From the NCBI GenBank assembly GCA_023954095.1, contig JAMLIQ010000007.1, forward strand, positions 1 to 64,000: a DNA stretch of 64,000 nt, written 5' to 3'. Shown here piece after piece: positions 1 to 9,894 of this stretch. Position numbers and translations under genes: made by a program. The notes under the pieces were generated by a model. That model searched no databases and was not told where the DNA came from. It saw only the letters and a list, made by a program, of their open reading frames with translations. How positions within the stretch are numbered: position 1 is the stretch's first letter; every line of letters begins with the position of its first letter. The DNA is from Burkholderiaceae bacterium (GTDB lineage: Bacteria; Pseudomonadota; Gammaproteobacteria; Burkholderiales; Burkholderiaceae_C).

Positions 1-138
1 TTCCTACAATCAGTAGCGACATTTTGATACGGTTGCCCTTCGTGGCACTGTCAATATCGTCAGCATGGGCCTTTGCGGTGTTCTGTACGCCCCTGTGACC
101 ACACTGGTTTTTCTCAATCCTTCAACCTCATTACCGCC

Positions 139-2982
139 ATGTTTGCGCGATGGATCGCCTCTGCTTCACCGATGGTACTCTGGTGTGCGCTGTGCCTTGC
201 CGCGTGCCTGCTGCCGCAGGCGGCACAGGCGGCCCGGGCGATACCCGCTGTGGCCCTGTACTACGGCCACACAACGCCCCTGACCGACTTCCGTGCATTT
301 GACATGGTCGTGGTCGAGCCCGACCACGGGAACGATCGGAGCGTCCCATCACTGCCCGGCACGGAGATGTACGCCTACGTTTCCGTGGCCGAGGTGCAGG
401 CATCGCGCCCGTATTACGCCGACATTCCCTCGCACTGGAAGCTGGCACGCAACGGCCACTGGAAATCGGACGTCATCGACCAGACGCCCCCCGAGTGGCC
501 CGACTTTTTTGCCCGCCGCGTGATTGCCCCCCTGTGGGAGCGCGGCTACCGGGGCTTTTTTCTGGACACGCTCGACTCCTACCGCCTGGCCAGCAACTTC
601 GACGAAAAGGCGCAGCAGCAGGGGCTGGTGCGCGTGATCGAAACCCTGCACCAGCGCTTTCCCGGCATCCAACTGGTGCTCAACCGGGGTTTCGACATCG
701 TGCCGCAGGTGCGCGACAAGATCCAGATGGTGGCGGCTGAATCCCTGTACCAAGGCTGGAACGCCGGCGCGCAGCGCTATGAAGAGGTGAGCGAAGCGAA
801 CCGCAGCTGGCTGCTGGACCAGTTGCGCACCATCCGGGAGCGCGATGGGCTGCCGGTGCTCGTCATCGACTATGTGCCGCCCCAGGACCGCGCCCTCACC
901 CGCGCCACCGCCGCGCGCATCCAGGCCGATGGCTTCATACCATGGGTCACCGACAGCGCGCTGGAAACCTTGGGCATCGGCAGCATCGAAGTGGTGCCAC
1001 GGCGCATCCTGGTTGTGTACAACAGTGCGGAATCCCCCTCCCTGAACTACTCCAACGCCCACCGCTTCCTGCAGATGCCGCTCAACCACATGGGGTTCAT
1101 CGTGGACTACGCAGACGCGCTCGATCCCTTGCCCGAAGGCGTGCTGCGTGACCGCTATGCGGGCATCGCCACCTGGTTTTCCGGCTTCCTGCCCGAAAAC
1201 CGGCGCAAACCCGTGGGCCAGTGGCTGCAGGACCGCATGGCGGAAGGCATGCCGCTGGCGATTGTGGGCGACATCGGCCAGTCGCCCGACCGGCAATGGG
1301 CGCGCAAACTCGGGCTGCAAACCGGCCCATTGGAGCCCCACGGCGCCTTGCGCAGGACGGCACAGCACCCGATGCTGGGCTTCGAAACCGCCATCCCCTT
1401 GGTCACGCGCAGCTACGAGCCCGTGCAGCTGACGGCAGCCATGAAGCCCCAGGCACAGGCCCTGGTGGAATTTCGGGACGAGCGCAAGCAGGAATTCGTG
1501 GGCGGCGCGCTCACGCCCTGGGGGGGCTTCATTCTCGACCCCTATGCACTGGCCGAAGTGCCCGGCACCGACTATGCACGCTGGGTCATCGACCCGTTTG
1601 CCTTCCTGACCCAGGCCCTGCGCCTGCCTCCGATGCCGGTGCCCGACACCACCACGGAAAACGGCCGCCGCCTGCTGCTGGCCCATGTGGATGGCGATGG
1701 TTTCGCCTCGCTGGCCGAACTGCCCGGCAGCCCACCGGCGGCGCAGGTGCTGCTGAGAGACGTTTTTGAAAAATACCGTTTCCCCCAAACGATGTCGGTC
1801 ATCGAAGCCGAGATCGCGCCGCACGGCCTGCACCCCGACCTGAGCCCCCGCCTAGAAGGCATTGCGCGGCAAATGTTCAAGCTGCCACACATTGAAATCG
1901 GCAACCACACCTACTCGCACCCATTTCTGTGGGACCAGAGCACGCTGCACGGCATCTTTAAGAACGACGAAGAAGCTGCCTACAACCTCAATATTCCCGG
2001 CTACACCATGGACTTGACGCGTGAGATCGTGGGCTCCACCGCCTACATCCGCGAGCGCCTGGCACCTGCGGGCAAGCCGGTCAAAATTTTGCAATGGACG
2101 GGCGATACCGAGCCCAACGCCGAGGCACTGGAGATCACGGAGCGCGCCGGGCTGCTCAACATCAATGGCGGCGACACCTCCATCACGCGCGCCAATCCTT
2201 CGCTTACGGCCGTGGGCGCCTTGGGCATCCGCAAAAACGGTTATCTGCAGGTGTACGCACCTATCACCAACGAGAACATCTACACCAACCTCTGGCGCGG
2301 TCCGTTCTACGGCTTTGAGCGCGCCATCGAAACCTTCGAGATGACCGACAAGCCCCGGCGCATCAAGCCTGTAGGTATTTACTACCACGTGTACTCAGCC
2401 AGCAAACAAGCTGGCTTGAAGGCGCTGCACAAGGTGTACGGCTGGGCGCTGGCGCGTCCGCTGCACCCGGTGTTTACGTCGGAGTTCATTGCGAAGGTGC
2501 AAGACTTTGACCGCGTTGCCATCGCCCGCGAAGGGCTGGGCTGGCGCGTGCGTGGCGACGGCCACCTGCGCACGCTGCGCCTGCCGCCCGCACTGGGCAC
2601 ACCCGACCTGCAGGCCAGTACCGGTGTGGCCGGTTTCCGCCCCGGGGCAGAAGGGCTGTACGTGTCCCTCTCCGGCGCCCGTGCAACACTGCAGCTGCAA
2701 AGCCCCCCCCCATCTGCGGCTGCGCCATGGCCCTCCCTGTTTGAAGCCAATGGGCGCCTGGGCCGCTGGGCCCGTTCAGACCAGGGACAACGTCTTGATT
2801 TTGAACTCCAGGGCCACGTGCCGCTGGAGTTTGCGCTGGCAGCTGCCAGCCAGTGTCAGGTGCGCGCCAACCAGCGCACCCTCTCGCCTGCCCCCGCAGG
2901 TCCCTCCGCCCCAGCGGGCGTACAGTATTTCAGGCTCCAGGATGCCCGTGCTCAAGTCCAGCTCCACTGCCCTGCACGCTGA
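139..2982 (+). CDS. pelA: PelA, Pel polysaccharide deacetylase/hydrolase
   Basis: Periplasmic bifunctional enzyme of Pel exopolysaccharide synthesis that deacetylates, and can hydrolyse, the GalNAc-rich polymer. The protein is 947 aa, close to the 948 aa of Pseudomonas PelA. A signal peptide covers about residues 1-31 and ends in AQA. The N-terminal third is a TIM-barrel glycosidase domain (GFFLDTLDSY strand). A polysaccharide-deacetylase-like domain follows, with HVDGDGF (H516, D518, D520) and NHTYSH (H590, H594), the expected metal ligands. I chose the ATG at 139 because the signal peptide starts there; an upstream ATG at 73 would add 22 unlikely residues. It is the first gene of a full pel operon and overlaps pelB by 41 bases. 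Activity is inferred from family knowledge. Confidence 0.95.
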   Translation: MFARWIASASPMVLWCALCLAACLLPQAAQAARAIPAVALYYGHTTPLTDFRAFDMVVVEPDHGNDRSVPSLPGTEMYAYVSVAEVQASRPYYADIPSHWKLARNGHWKSDVIDQTPPEWPDFFARRVIAPLWERGYRGFFLDTLDSYRLASNFDEKAQQQGLVRVIETLHQRFPGIQLVLNRGFDIVPQVRDKIQMVAAESLYQGWNAGAQRYEEVSEANRSWLLDQLRTIRERDGLPVLVIDYVPPQDRALTRATAARIQADGFIPWVTDSALETLGIGSIEVVPRRILVVYNSAESPSLNYSNAHRFLQMPLNHMGFIVDYADALDPLPEGVLRDRYAGIATWFSGFLPENRRKPVGQWLQDRMAEGMPLAIVGDIGQSPDRQWARKLGLQTGPLEPHGALRRTAQHPMLGFETAIPLVTRSYEPVQLTAAMKPQAQALVEFRDERKQEFVGGALTPWGGFILDPYALAEVPGTDYARWVIDPFAFLTQALRLPPMPVPDTTTENGRRLLLAHVDGDGFASLAELPGSPPAAQVLLRDVFEKYRFPQTMSVIEAEIAPHGLHPDLSPRLEGIARQMFKLPHIEIGNHTYSHPFLWDQSTLHGIFKNDEEAAYNLNIPGYTMDLTREIVGSTAYIRERLAPAGKPVKILQWTGDTEPNAEALEITERAGLLNINGGDTSITRANPSLTAVGALGIRKNGYLQVYAPITNENIYTNLWRGPFYGFERAIETFEMTDKPRRIKPVGIYYHVYSASKQAGLKALHKVYGWALARPLHPVFTSEFIAKVQDFDRVAIAREGLGWRVRGDGHLRTLRLPPALGTPDLQASTGVAGFRPGAEGLYVSLSGARATLQLQSPPPSAAAPWPSLFEANGRLGRWARSDQGQRLDFELQGHVPLEFALAAASQCQVRANQRTLSPAPAGPSAPAGVQYFRLQDARAQVQLHCPAR

Positions 2983-5900
2983 GCGCCCGGTCCTGGCGCC
3001 CGGCTGGCTGATCGCGTTGATGGCGGCGATGGTCTGCGTCGCGCTGTGGCTGCTGTATCCACGCCAGGATCTGGAGCGGCGCCTGTCGGATACCACCGAA
3101 TCGGCGCTGTCGCTGAGCTACCTGAACAACCTGCTGCGCAGCGACCCCGATAATCCCCGCCTGCGCCTGCTGCTGGCACAGCGCCAGATGGCCAATGGCA
3201 ACGCCGCCGACGCACGCGCAACACTGCAGCCCGCCCTGGATTCCAGCCAGCCTGAAATCCACCGTGACGCACTGTGGGTGCTCTGGGAGCTGACGTACAC
3301 CGAGTACCAGCGCACGCCCGAGAAGGACAGCGCCCGGCGCGACGCCCTGCGGCAAACGCTGCGCGAACAGCTCCACGTGCTGGCACGGGAGAAGTGGCCT
3401 GTGGAGCGCCAGCGGCGCCTGGTCACCCTGGCCGCCCAGTTCAACGAGCCTGCCCTGGGCATCGCGCTCAACAGTTCGCTCGCGGCCGAGCAGACAACCC
3501 CGCGCGAAGCCGCGCAGTTCTACGAGCGGGCAGCACGCCAGGCACTGGCCGTATCGGACTACGCCAGTTGCGCCGAGTTCTACCTGCTGGCGCGCAAGGC
3601 CACCACAGACCCACAGCAAGCCAAACGGCTGTTCCTTGCCGCCGTGCGCGCACTGCAGTCGGGCAACCAGCCCCTGGCCGCACTGGAACTGGCGGAACGT
3701 GAAGTGGGTGCACTGATCGATGACCCGGAGATTCTCTTTTTCCTGACCGAACTGGCCCGATCCGCAGGCAGACCCGATGTGGCCGACCGCTATATCCGCC
3801 GGCTCCTGCGTCTGGCCCTGCTGCGCCAGTGGCAAAGCCATACCGCGCTGGCCTTCAGTCCCAAGGCCACAGATCCAGAATCCTTCGCCGCATTGCGGCC
3901 TGCATCCTGGCGCTGGATGCAGCCCCACCAGCCCCAGCCCACGACGGCCTACGACGACGGCGCACAGTGGCTGGGCCCGACCGCCTCCATGGTAGGCGAC
4001 CGCCCCAACGCGGCCCCCACCCTGGTGCACGTGGCACAAGCAGCGCAGCGCAGCGCACCCCTCTCTCCAGGCCTGCCGTTTGACGACAAGATTTATACCC
4101 TGGGCTACGAGGTGTTCCTGGAAAACCGCAACCTGGAAGACGCCTGGGCGGTCGCCCAGGCCGCCGTGCAGCAAAACCCCGGCGATATGGTCTGGCGCGA
4201 ACGGCTGGCACAGGTGTCGGAGTGGACGCTGCGCCTGGATGTCGCACTGGAAAACTGGCTGGCCGTGGCCCGCCAGACCCAGAAGGAGTCCGCCTGGCAG
4301 GCCGTGCTGCGCCTGGCCCCAGGCCAGTTCGACGACACAGCGCTGGTGCAGGCACTGCGCCACCAGCTGCGCAGCAAGCCCGACGACCTGCCGCTCATCC
4401 AGGCCCTGGTGCAGACCTACGAGCGGCTGGGCGAGCCCCAGCCCGCACTGGACTACCTGCAGCAGCATGCCCGCACCCCGGCCGCCCTGGAAATCCTGGC
4501 CCAGCTGGCCGAGCGCGCCGGGCAGCCCGACCTTGCCCTGCAAAGCTGGCGCCGCCTGTTGGAGCAACCCCACCAGGCCACTCCCGAGCGCGCCATGCGC
4601 GCTGCCGTGCTGGCACTCACCCACGAGCGCCCGGACGAAGGCCTGGCCTGGCTGGAAGCCGCGCAACAAGACCCTCCCACGACGCCAGACACCGCCACCG
4701 ATTTCTGGCGCCTGACCGGGCAACTTGCCGAGAGCCGACAGCGCGCCCCGCTGGCCATCGCCGCCTATCGCAAACTGCTGGAGACCCAGGGCACCGACAT
4801 GGGTGACTTCGACGGCCTGATCCGCATGCTGCTGCTCGACTACCCCCTGGAGGCGGCACAGGTATCGGCCCACGCCTGGGAACGCTACCACCAGCCCCGC
4901 CACCTGCTGCAGGCGCTCACGCTGTATTCCGGACGAGGCCAGTGGGATGCTTTCGCCCGCCTGATCAAGCCGCTGGAGGCGAACACGAAAGCCCGCCAGG
5001 AAACACTGGCCACCCTGTGGAAAAGCCCGGAGTTCCTGCGCCTGACAGGCACCTGGCACCAGAACCAGGGCCGCATGGCCGAGGCGCGCCGCCTGTATGA
5101 AGCAGGCCTGCGCGCAAGCCCCCAATCGACCGACATGCAGCAGGCACTGCTGTGGCTGTTCATTGACGGCAACGACACGGTATCACTGCGCACGCTGCTG
5201 GCAACGCACGAACAGCAATGGAGCCGCTCCGAAGAGGTACACGATGCGCTGGCATCTTCCTACCAGGCGCTGTCACTGCCGCAGACGGCCCTCGACCGCT
5301 ACCTGACACCGCGCTTCAAGGCCCACCAGGACGACTTCCTGTGGCTCATGAACTATGCCGATGCCCTGGACCAGAACCAGCAGGCAGACCGCGCCTGGCG
5401 TCTGCGGCGCCATCTGCTCTCGCGCGAATGGCAGTCGGCCCGCGAGGGCCAGGGGAGCACGCGCCTGACGCGCGCCCAGGCCCGCAAGATCTGGCTGACC
5501 GATGCGGGGCTGGACCAGACGCGGCGCATTGCCCGCACGCGCCTGATGCTCACGCAGCGCCCTGGCGACGCCGCCATTGATGTGCTGCGTGAACTGCTGC
5601 GCCTGGACCGGGACGCCCGGGGCAACTTCTCCAACGCCGCAGCAGAAACGGCCATTGGCTGGCTGCAGGACGCAGGCGAATACACGGCGGAGCGCGGCTT
5701 CCTGTGGCACCAGTACGCACGCAGCCGCAGCCTGCGCGCCAACCGGCCGCTGTGGGCCGAGATCACCGTGGCCCTGGCCGAGAACGACCGGGCCGCCAGC
5801 GGGCAGCTGCTGGAAAGCTTTGATGAACGCCTGCCGCGCTACGACCGCATCAATGCAGCTGCTGCAGCCCACGATGTGCGCCTGGCCCAGACTGCCGCAT

Positions 5901-6907
5901 TCGAGGCCCAGAACGGCCAGCATGACGACGCCCCGCTGCACCTGCAACTGACCGAGAACCTGCTGGCCTTCAGCGACCATGCCGGCACCCGGGTGACGGC
6001 GGCGCAACTGGGCGGCATGGACGAGCAGCGCGCCGATGCCGTGCTGCACCTGGCGCTGAGCCCCAGGATAGCGCTCGACCTGAACTTTGCCAGCCTGCGC
6101 CGCCAGGCCACCACCCCTGTCGTCATTCGCACGCCCCCCAGCGAGAAATTGCTGGAAGCCCGCCTGCACTGGCGGCACCTCGATGGCGAGACGGCGCTGC
6201 ATGCCGCCAGCCGCCAGGGGTTCCTGCAGACCACCCCGCTGCAGCTCTCGCACGAGCAGCGGCTGGACAACCGTCTCAGCCTGCAGGCGGACATCGGCAT
6301 GCACTTGCCCAGTGAAGAAAGCCTGGCGCTGCGCGTGGCCGGCATGAAAAGCCGTGCCAGCGCCAGCCTGCGCTACCAGGCTACGCGCCAGGACCAGTTC
6401 TCACTCACGCACTGGGGCGAGCGCTACCAGCTCCAGACCGGCATCGAGGTGGGCAGCGGCCGGCACAGCGCCCTGCAATACACCCACACCTACCGCCAGG
6501 ACGCGCCCTCGCTCGAATGGAGCGCGTTCTGGTCCACCCATGCCTACCGGCGCAAGGACCTGTCGGGCCTGCAGCCCATCGATCTCGGCCTCCAGCAGTT
6601 CCTCCCCGCCGATACCAACGAACTGGGCCGCGACTACTTTCTGCCCGACGATTTCAGTTTTTACGGAATCGAGCTTTCCACCAACACACGCTACGCACAG
6701 GACTACACGCGCGCACTGCGCCCCTTTGCCAGCATCAGCCGCACCTGGCACAGTCGGCTGGGCCCAGGCTATGGCGTGCGCCTGGGCATGGCGGGCAGCC
6801 TGTGGGGTGCTGACCACCTGAGTCTGAGCTGGGGGCAATCCAAATCCGGTATTCAGACCCAAGGCACCACCCGCGACCTGCAACTGACCTACCGTCTTCA
6901 TTTTTAA
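2942..6907 (+). CDS. pelB: PelB, outer-membrane TPR/porin for Pel export
   Basis: Scaffold and outer-membrane export channel for Pel. The protein is 1,321 aa, longer than Pseudomonas PelB (about 1,190). It has one N-terminal membrane helix (about residues 21-41, ending near YPRQDLERR). A long array of alanine- and leucine-rich TPR helical pairs follows (about 55-1000), then a beta-barrel that ends in the aromatic residue typical of outer-membrane proteins (TYRLHF). The open frame extends upstream inside pelA; the ATG at 2942 is preferred because it precedes the membrane helix directly. By family knowledge the TPR region recruits PelA and the barrel works with the PelC ring. Confidence 0.93.
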   Translation: MPVLKSSSTALHAERPVLAPGWLIALMAAMVCVALWLLYPRQDLERRLSDTTESALSLSYLNNLLRSDPDNPRLRLLLAQRQMANGNAADARATLQPALDSSQPEIHRDALWVLWELTYTEYQRTPEKDSARRDALRQTLREQLHVLAREKWPVERQRRLVTLAAQFNEPALGIALNSSLAAEQTTPREAAQFYERAARQALAVSDYASCAEFYLLARKATTDPQQAKRLFLAAVRALQSGNQPLAALELAEREVGALIDDPEILFFLTELARSAGRPDVADRYIRRLLRLALLRQWQSHTALAFSPKATDPESFAALRPASWRWMQPHQPQPTTAYDDGAQWLGPTASMVGDRPNAAPTLVHVAQAAQRSAPLSPGLPFDDKIYTLGYEVFLENRNLEDAWAVAQAAVQQNPGDMVWRERLAQVSEWTLRLDVALENWLAVARQTQKESAWQAVLRLAPGQFDDTALVQALRHQLRSKPDDLPLIQALVQTYERLGEPQPALDYLQQHARTPAALEILAQLAERAGQPDLALQSWRRLLEQPHQATPERAMRAAVLALTHERPDEGLAWLEAAQQDPPTTPDTATDFWRLTGQLAESRQRAPLAIAAYRKLLETQGTDMGDFDGLIRMLLLDYPLEAAQVSAHAWERYHQPRHLLQALTLYSGRGQWDAFARLIKPLEANTKARQETLATLWKSPEFLRLTGTWHQNQGRMAEARRLYEAGLRASPQSTDMQQALLWLFIDGNDTVSLRTLLATHEQQWSRSEEVHDALASSYQALSLPQTALDRYLTPRFKAHQDDFLWLMNYADALDQNQQADRAWRLRRHLLSREWQSAREGQGSTRLTRAQARKIWLTDAGLDQTRRIARTRLMLTQRPGDAAIDVLRELLRLDRDARGNFSNAAAETAIGWLQDAGEYTAERGFLWHQYARSRSLRANRPLWAEITVALAENDRAASGQLLESFDERLPRYDRINAAAAAHDVRLAQTAAFEAQNGQHDDAPLHLQLTENLLAFSDHAGTRVTAAQLGGMDEQRADAVLHLALSPRIALDLNFASLRRQATTPVVIRTPPSEKLLEARLHWRHLDGETALHAASRQGFLQTTPLQLSHEQRLDNRLSLQADIGMHLPSEESLALRVAGMKSRASASLRYQATRQDQFSLTHWGERYQLQTGIEVGSGRHSALQYTHTYRQDAPSLEWSAFWSTHAYRRKDLSGLQPIDLGLQQFLPADTNELGRDYFLPDDFSFYGIELSTNTRYAQDYTRALRPFASISRTWHSRLGPGYGVRLGMAGSLWGADHLSLSWGQSKSGIQTQGTTRDLQLTYRLHF

Positions 6908-6935
6908 TCCCCGATCCGGCTCCATGAGGAACACC

Positions 6936-7487
6936 ATGCACCACTACCCCACTGCCCTGCGACGCCTGCACACCCTGCTCATCGGCGGCGCCCTGTTGCT
7001 GCTCAGCGCATGCTCCACCCTGGACCGCGGCACCGCCCCCGCGCTGGAACGCCAGGCCACCTGGGTCGTGCTGCCTTTTGCCAACCACACCGAAACCCCG
7101 CTGGCCGGCAACCGGGCCGAAGCCATTGCACAGGCCTTGCTGCACGCCCAGGGCGTGGGCAAGGTGCTGCGCTATGAAACCGGCCCGCAACAGGAAGCCC
7201 TGTTTGATGCCGGGGACAGCAAGCGCCAGCAGGAAGCCCTGGACTGGGCCCGCGAACGCCAGGCGCGCTACGCGCTGACCGGCGCGGTCGACGAATGGCG
7301 CTACAAGGTGGGCGTGGACGGCGAACCCGCCGCTGGCGTGACACTGCAGATCATCGACATCGGCTCCGGCGACATTCTGTGGAGCGGCACGGGCGGCAAG
7401 AGCGGCTGGAGCCGCGAAGCGCTCTCGGCCGTGGCACAGAAGCTGATCCGCGACCTGTTGCAGTCGGGCCTGTCGGGCGCCCGCTGA
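6936..7487 (+). CDS. pelC: PelC, outer-membrane lipoprotein
   Basis: Lipoprotein that in Pseudomonas forms a dodecameric periplasmic ring guiding Pel toward the PelB barrel. The protein is 183 aa (family about 172). It has a signal peptide with the lipobox LLSAC, so the mature N-terminus is the lipidated Cys of CSTLDRG. An ATG at 6924 is possible, but the ATG at 6936 has a GAGG Shine-Dalgarno sequence six bases upstream and is preferred. The gene starts 28 bases after pelB. Confidence 0.93.
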   Translation: MHHYPTALRRLHTLLIGGALLLLSACSTLDRGTAPALERQATWVVLPFANHTETPLAGNRAEAIAQALLHAQGVGKVLRYETGPQQEALFDAGDSKRQQEALDWARERQARYALTGAVDEWRYKVGVDGEPAAGVTLQIIDIGSGDILWSGTGGKSGWSREALSAVAQKLIRDLLQSGLSGAR

Positions 7488-7505
7488 CGCCTGTTTTCGC
7501 TGCCC

Positions 7506-8891
7506 ATGACCAGTCCATCCGAAAAAACCGGACCGCGCCGCCAGCTGGCGGGCTCTGAATCGTCCGCACCTCTGACGCACCGACCCGCGCATTGGCCCGC
7601 CGCCCTGCTGGGGAAGCTGGCTGCCACGGACATCCGGCCCTGGGTCATGCTGGGCGAGACGCTGCTGCTCCCCCTGATTGCACTGGCGCTCGGTTTTGCG
7701 TGGAATCCGCTCGATCCTCTCTGGAGTGCCTCCGCGTTTCCCTGGTCATGGCTGGCCCCGGTCATTCTGGCCCTGCGCTATGGCCCGCTGGCCGGGCTGG
7801 GCGGCGCGAGCGTCCTGCTCATGGGCTGGCTGGCTATCAACCTGGGGCACTACGACGCGTTTCCCCAACTTTTCTTCCTGGGCGGGCTGATCCTGGTGAT
7901 GCTGGTGGGGGAATTCTCCAGCCTGTGGCAGGCCCGTACCCGGCGCGCAGAAACACTGCAGCTCTACCTGGACCAGCGCCTGGAACACCTGGTGCGCCAG
8001 TATTACCTGCTGCGCCTGTCGCACGACCGCCTGGAGCAGGAACTGATCGGCCGTCCCATGTCCATGCGCGATGCCCTGTCCACGCTGCAGGAAGTGGGCA
8101 GCGATGCACAAGGCCCCGAGACACTGTTGCGGCTGCTGGCCCAATACTGCCAGCTGGAAACTGCGGTGCTGTGTCCCGTGGCGGATGAACAGCTGGGCAC
8201 GCAGGCGCTGGCCAGCCTGGGAGCGCCCCGGCAGGTCCTGGAGAACGACCCCCTGGTGCAACAGGCAATCGAAACCCGCAAGCTGTGCCATATCAACGAA
8301 GTGCTGGCGACGCAGCAGCACAGCCGCTATCTGGTGGCGGCACCGCTGCTGGACCTGGGCGGCGAGTTGTACGGCCTGCTGCTCATTGAGGAAATGCCCT
8401 TTTTCTCGCTGCAGACAGAGAACCTGCAAACCATCAACCTGCTGCTGGGCTACTACACCGACGGCCTTTCCATGCAGGCCCTGGCACGGCCCATCCTGCA
8501 GGTACTGCCCGACTGCCCGGCCCCGTTTGCCTTTGAGGCCCAGCGCCTGTCGCACATCCGCGCCAGCACACGGGTTCCGAGCATCATCGTGGCGCTGGAA
8601 TTTCTCCCGCGCGCCATTGCGCGCGACCTTCCCCAGCAAATCCAGCGCCTCAAGCGGGAGCTCGATGAAAGCTGGCTGATTACTGCCCCGGAACGCCAGA
8701 TTCTGGCCGTCCTGATGCCGCTGGGCGATGCCAGCACCGCCGAAGGCTACATTCAACGCCTGGAAGCCTGGTCGCAACAGAAAGGCGCACAGCCGCTGGC
8801 GGCGGCCGGGGTGTTCCCGCATGTGCTGCCGCTGGACACCGGCACCCCCCTGGCGGTGCTGCAACGCATCCACGGTCTGGCCCATGGTTAA
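7506..8891 (+). CDS. pelD: PelD, c-di-GMP receptor of the Pel synthase
   Basis: Inner-membrane c-di-GMP receptor that activates Pel synthesis. The protein is 461 aa (Pseudomonas 455). Four hydrophobic helices lie at about residues 45-140, then a coiled stretch, a GAF domain and a degenerate GGDEF domain. The GGDEF domain carries an RxxD inhibitory-site motif, RELD, at residues 384-387, with an Arg at 418. The spacing nearly matches the R367/D370/R402 c-di-GMP ligands of Pseudomonas PelD, so post-translational control by c-di-GMP is likely retained. It overlaps pelE by 8 bases. Ligand assignment is by motif spacing, not structure. Confidence 0.94.
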   Translation: MTSPSEKTGPRRQLAGSESSAPLTHRPAHWPAALLGKLAATDIRPWVMLGETLLLPLIALALGFAWNPLDPLWSASAFPWSWLAPVILALRYGPLAGLGGASVLLMGWLAINLGHYDAFPQLFFLGGLILVMLVGEFSSLWQARTRRAETLQLYLDQRLEHLVRQYYLLRLSHDRLEQELIGRPMSMRDALSTLQEVGSDAQGPETLLRLLAQYCQLETAVLCPVADEQLGTQALASLGAPRQVLENDPLVQQAIETRKLCHINEVLATQQHSRYLVAAPLLDLGGELYGLLLIEEMPFFSLQTENLQTINLLLGYYTDGLSMQALARPILQVLPDCPAPFAFEAQRLSHIRASTRVPSIIVALEFLPRAIARDLPQQIQRLKRELDESWLITAPERQILAVLMPLGDASTAEGYIQRLEAWSQQKGAQPLAAAGVFPHVLPLDTGTPLAVLQRIHGLAHG

Positions 8892-9894
8892 CCTCAAGCT
8901 CGGCATTGCCGCATTGCTGCTGGAGCTGGGCGCCTGGAGCGGCCCGCTGCTGATGGGCGGGAACACCGACAGCGCGCTGGCCAGCTACCTGCTGGTGCAT
9001 GCCCTGGCCTGTGTGATGCTGTCGCTGTTCCTGTTTCCGCTGTTGTCCACCCGGCAGGCACGGCCGCGTCTGGCCATTGTCTTGCTGATGATGGTCTGCA
9101 GCTATGCCGTGCCCGTGGCGGGTTTTCTCGGTGTGCTGGCGGCCGCGCTGGTGCTGCGGCTGTACCGCAAACCTGCGGCCCACACCGAATTCGAATCGCT
9201 GCAAATGCCGGAATTCGATCAGCACCAACGTCGCCAGGGTCATTTCCGCCATGCGGGCCTGCGCTCTTTCCTGGGCAATATCCATGCGCCCATCCAGTCC
9301 CGCCTGCGCGCCATGGTGGCGCTGCAATATGTGTCCGGGCGCACGGCCTCACCCTTGCTGCGCACCGTGCTGAGCGACCCCAGCGAAGACCTGCGCCTGC
9401 TCGCCTACGGCATGCTCGACACACTGGAGAAACGTGTCAACAGCAGCATCGATGCCGAAATGGGCACGCTGCGCGCCGCCCAGGCAGAAGGAGGGAACGC
9501 AGGCCTGCGCACCTTGGAATCCGCACAACGCCTTTCTGACCTGTACTGGGAACTGATCTACCAGGATCTCGTTCAGGGCGATCTGCGCAAGCATGCCATC
9601 CAGGAATCCCTGCGCTACTGCGATTGGGTGCTGGCCGAACAAGCAGACAACGCGCAGCTGTGCTTGCGGCGCGGCCGCCTGCTGCACGAACAAAAACGGC
9701 CCGATGAAGCGGCGCAGGCCTATGCGCAGGCGCGTGAGCTGGGGCTGCCGGCCACCCGCGTGCTGCCCTACCAGGCCGAGCTGTGCTTTGACCGCAAGGA
9801 TTTTGCCCAGGCCCATGCGCTGATGCAGGAACTGGGCCAGTGGAGTGCATTGCCCCGCCTGCGCCCGGTGGTGGATTACTGGAGCCGGCGATGA
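8884..9894 (+). CDS. pelE: PelE, membrane-anchored TPR protein
   Basis: Inner-membrane component of the Pel synthase that in Pseudomonas associates with PelD. The protein is 336 aa (family about 329). Two or three hydrophobic segments lie in the first 100 residues, and the C-terminal half is soluble with TPR-like helices (RRGRLLHEQKRPDEAAQAYA). The start is the ATG inside the pelD stop region, giving an ATGGTTAA overlap that suggests translational coupling. The open frame extends further 5' but only antisense-like sequence lies there. Confidence 0.9.
   Translation: MVNLKLGIAALLLELGAWSGPLLMGGNTDSALASYLLVHALACVMLSLFLFPLLSTRQARPRLAIVLLMMVCSYAVPVAGFLGVLAAALVLRLYRKPAAHTEFESLQMPEFDQHQRRQGHFRHAGLRSFLGNIHAPIQSRLRAMVALQYVSGRTASPLLRTVLSDPSEDLRLLAYGMLDTLEKRVNSSIDAEMGTLRAAQAEGGNAGLRTLESAQRLSDLYWELIYQDLVQGDLRKHAIQESLRYCDWVLAEQADNAQLCLRRGRLLHEQKRPDEAAQAYAQARELGLPATRVLPYQAELCFDRKDFAQAHALMQELGQWSALPRLRPVVDYWSRR

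Noticed and set aside
1..138. Promoter of the pel operon
   Set aside because: Only a poor TTGCCC-16-TATCGT pair was found; not strong enough to report. No FleQ-type site recognised.
2930..5125. 731-codon open frame on the - strand
   Set aside because: Antisense to pelB; no domain, and pelB is strongly supported.
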